From NCBI GenBank assembly GCA_963932465.1, contig OZ010792.1:17253701-17317700 (forward strand): a DNA stretch of 64,000 nt, in the 5' to 3' direction. The notes under the pieces were generated by a model. The model made no database searches. It saw only the letters and a program-made list of their open reading frames with translations, and had not been told where the DNA came from. Of the stretch, positions 64,000 through 64,000 are shown piece by piece. The position numbers and the translations under genes were made by a program. The stretch comes from Maratus speciosus (Eukaryota; Arthropoda; Arachnida; Araneae; Salticidae). Every line of letters starts with the position of its first letter. Position 1 is the stretch's first letter.

Positions 64000-64000
64000 A

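Overview
This window is eukaryotic, AT-rich, non-genic DNA, most likely from an arthropod. The basis is the mix of element types: a copia retrotransposon, a jockey-type LINE fragment, a LINE with a restriction-like endonuclease, Tc1/mariner elements (one with the HTH-plus-DD41D layout common in arthropods) and very many short inverted-repeat elements. An arachnid is a reasonable guess but is not proven. I see no intact host protein gene, no operon, no rRNA and no CRISPR array. The only intact long reading frame is the copia gag-pol at 2984-7021. Two weak hints of host-like or other genes lie at the right end: a TATA box with a 29-codon frame near 62.3-62.5 kb, and an open frame running off the edge at 63.9-64.0 kb.

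Layout. The background is a decayed, head-to-tail repeat of roughly 0.75 kb. Copies or pieces of it recur at about 1.6-2.0, 7.5-7.7, 9.6-10.2, 13.7-14.4, 15.3-15.6, 17.9-20.5, 24.9-25.4, 32.1-32.3, 37.6-38.6, 43.7-44.3, 47.6-48.0, 49.0-49.9 and 59.7-61.8 kb. Every piece I could align is in the + orientation. Mobile elements have been inserted into and between these copies, and the related copies often show what the empty site looked like. 0-10 kb: the young copia (LTRs differing at 1 of 478 positions) and a 1.85-kb TIR element. 10-25 kb: pogo-like, hAT-like, mariner and Tc1 elements plus TTAA-flanked MITEs. 25.8-29.0 kb: a 5'-truncated LINE flanked by a 14-bp duplication. 29-36 kb: two arrays of ~145-bp repeats, one of them in a TIR-bounded element, and more MITEs. 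36-51 kb: MITEs, a jockey fragment, a tRNA-like sequence and a DD41D mariner. 51-64 kb: a Helitron-like element, three long palindromic (foldback) elements and further nested MITEs.

How the parts relate. The most unusual pattern is a set of 180-250-bp elements flanked by TTAA. Their sequences and termini differ, but most carry one short palindrome 12-17 bp inside one end only. A second pattern is a set of TIR elements in which one family-specific 8-15-bp motif is repeated many times near the ends. A third is a modular element with 4-6 internal ~145-bp repeats between inverted 14-bp ends. All family names for non-coding elements are inferences from target-site duplications and termini. No database search was possible.
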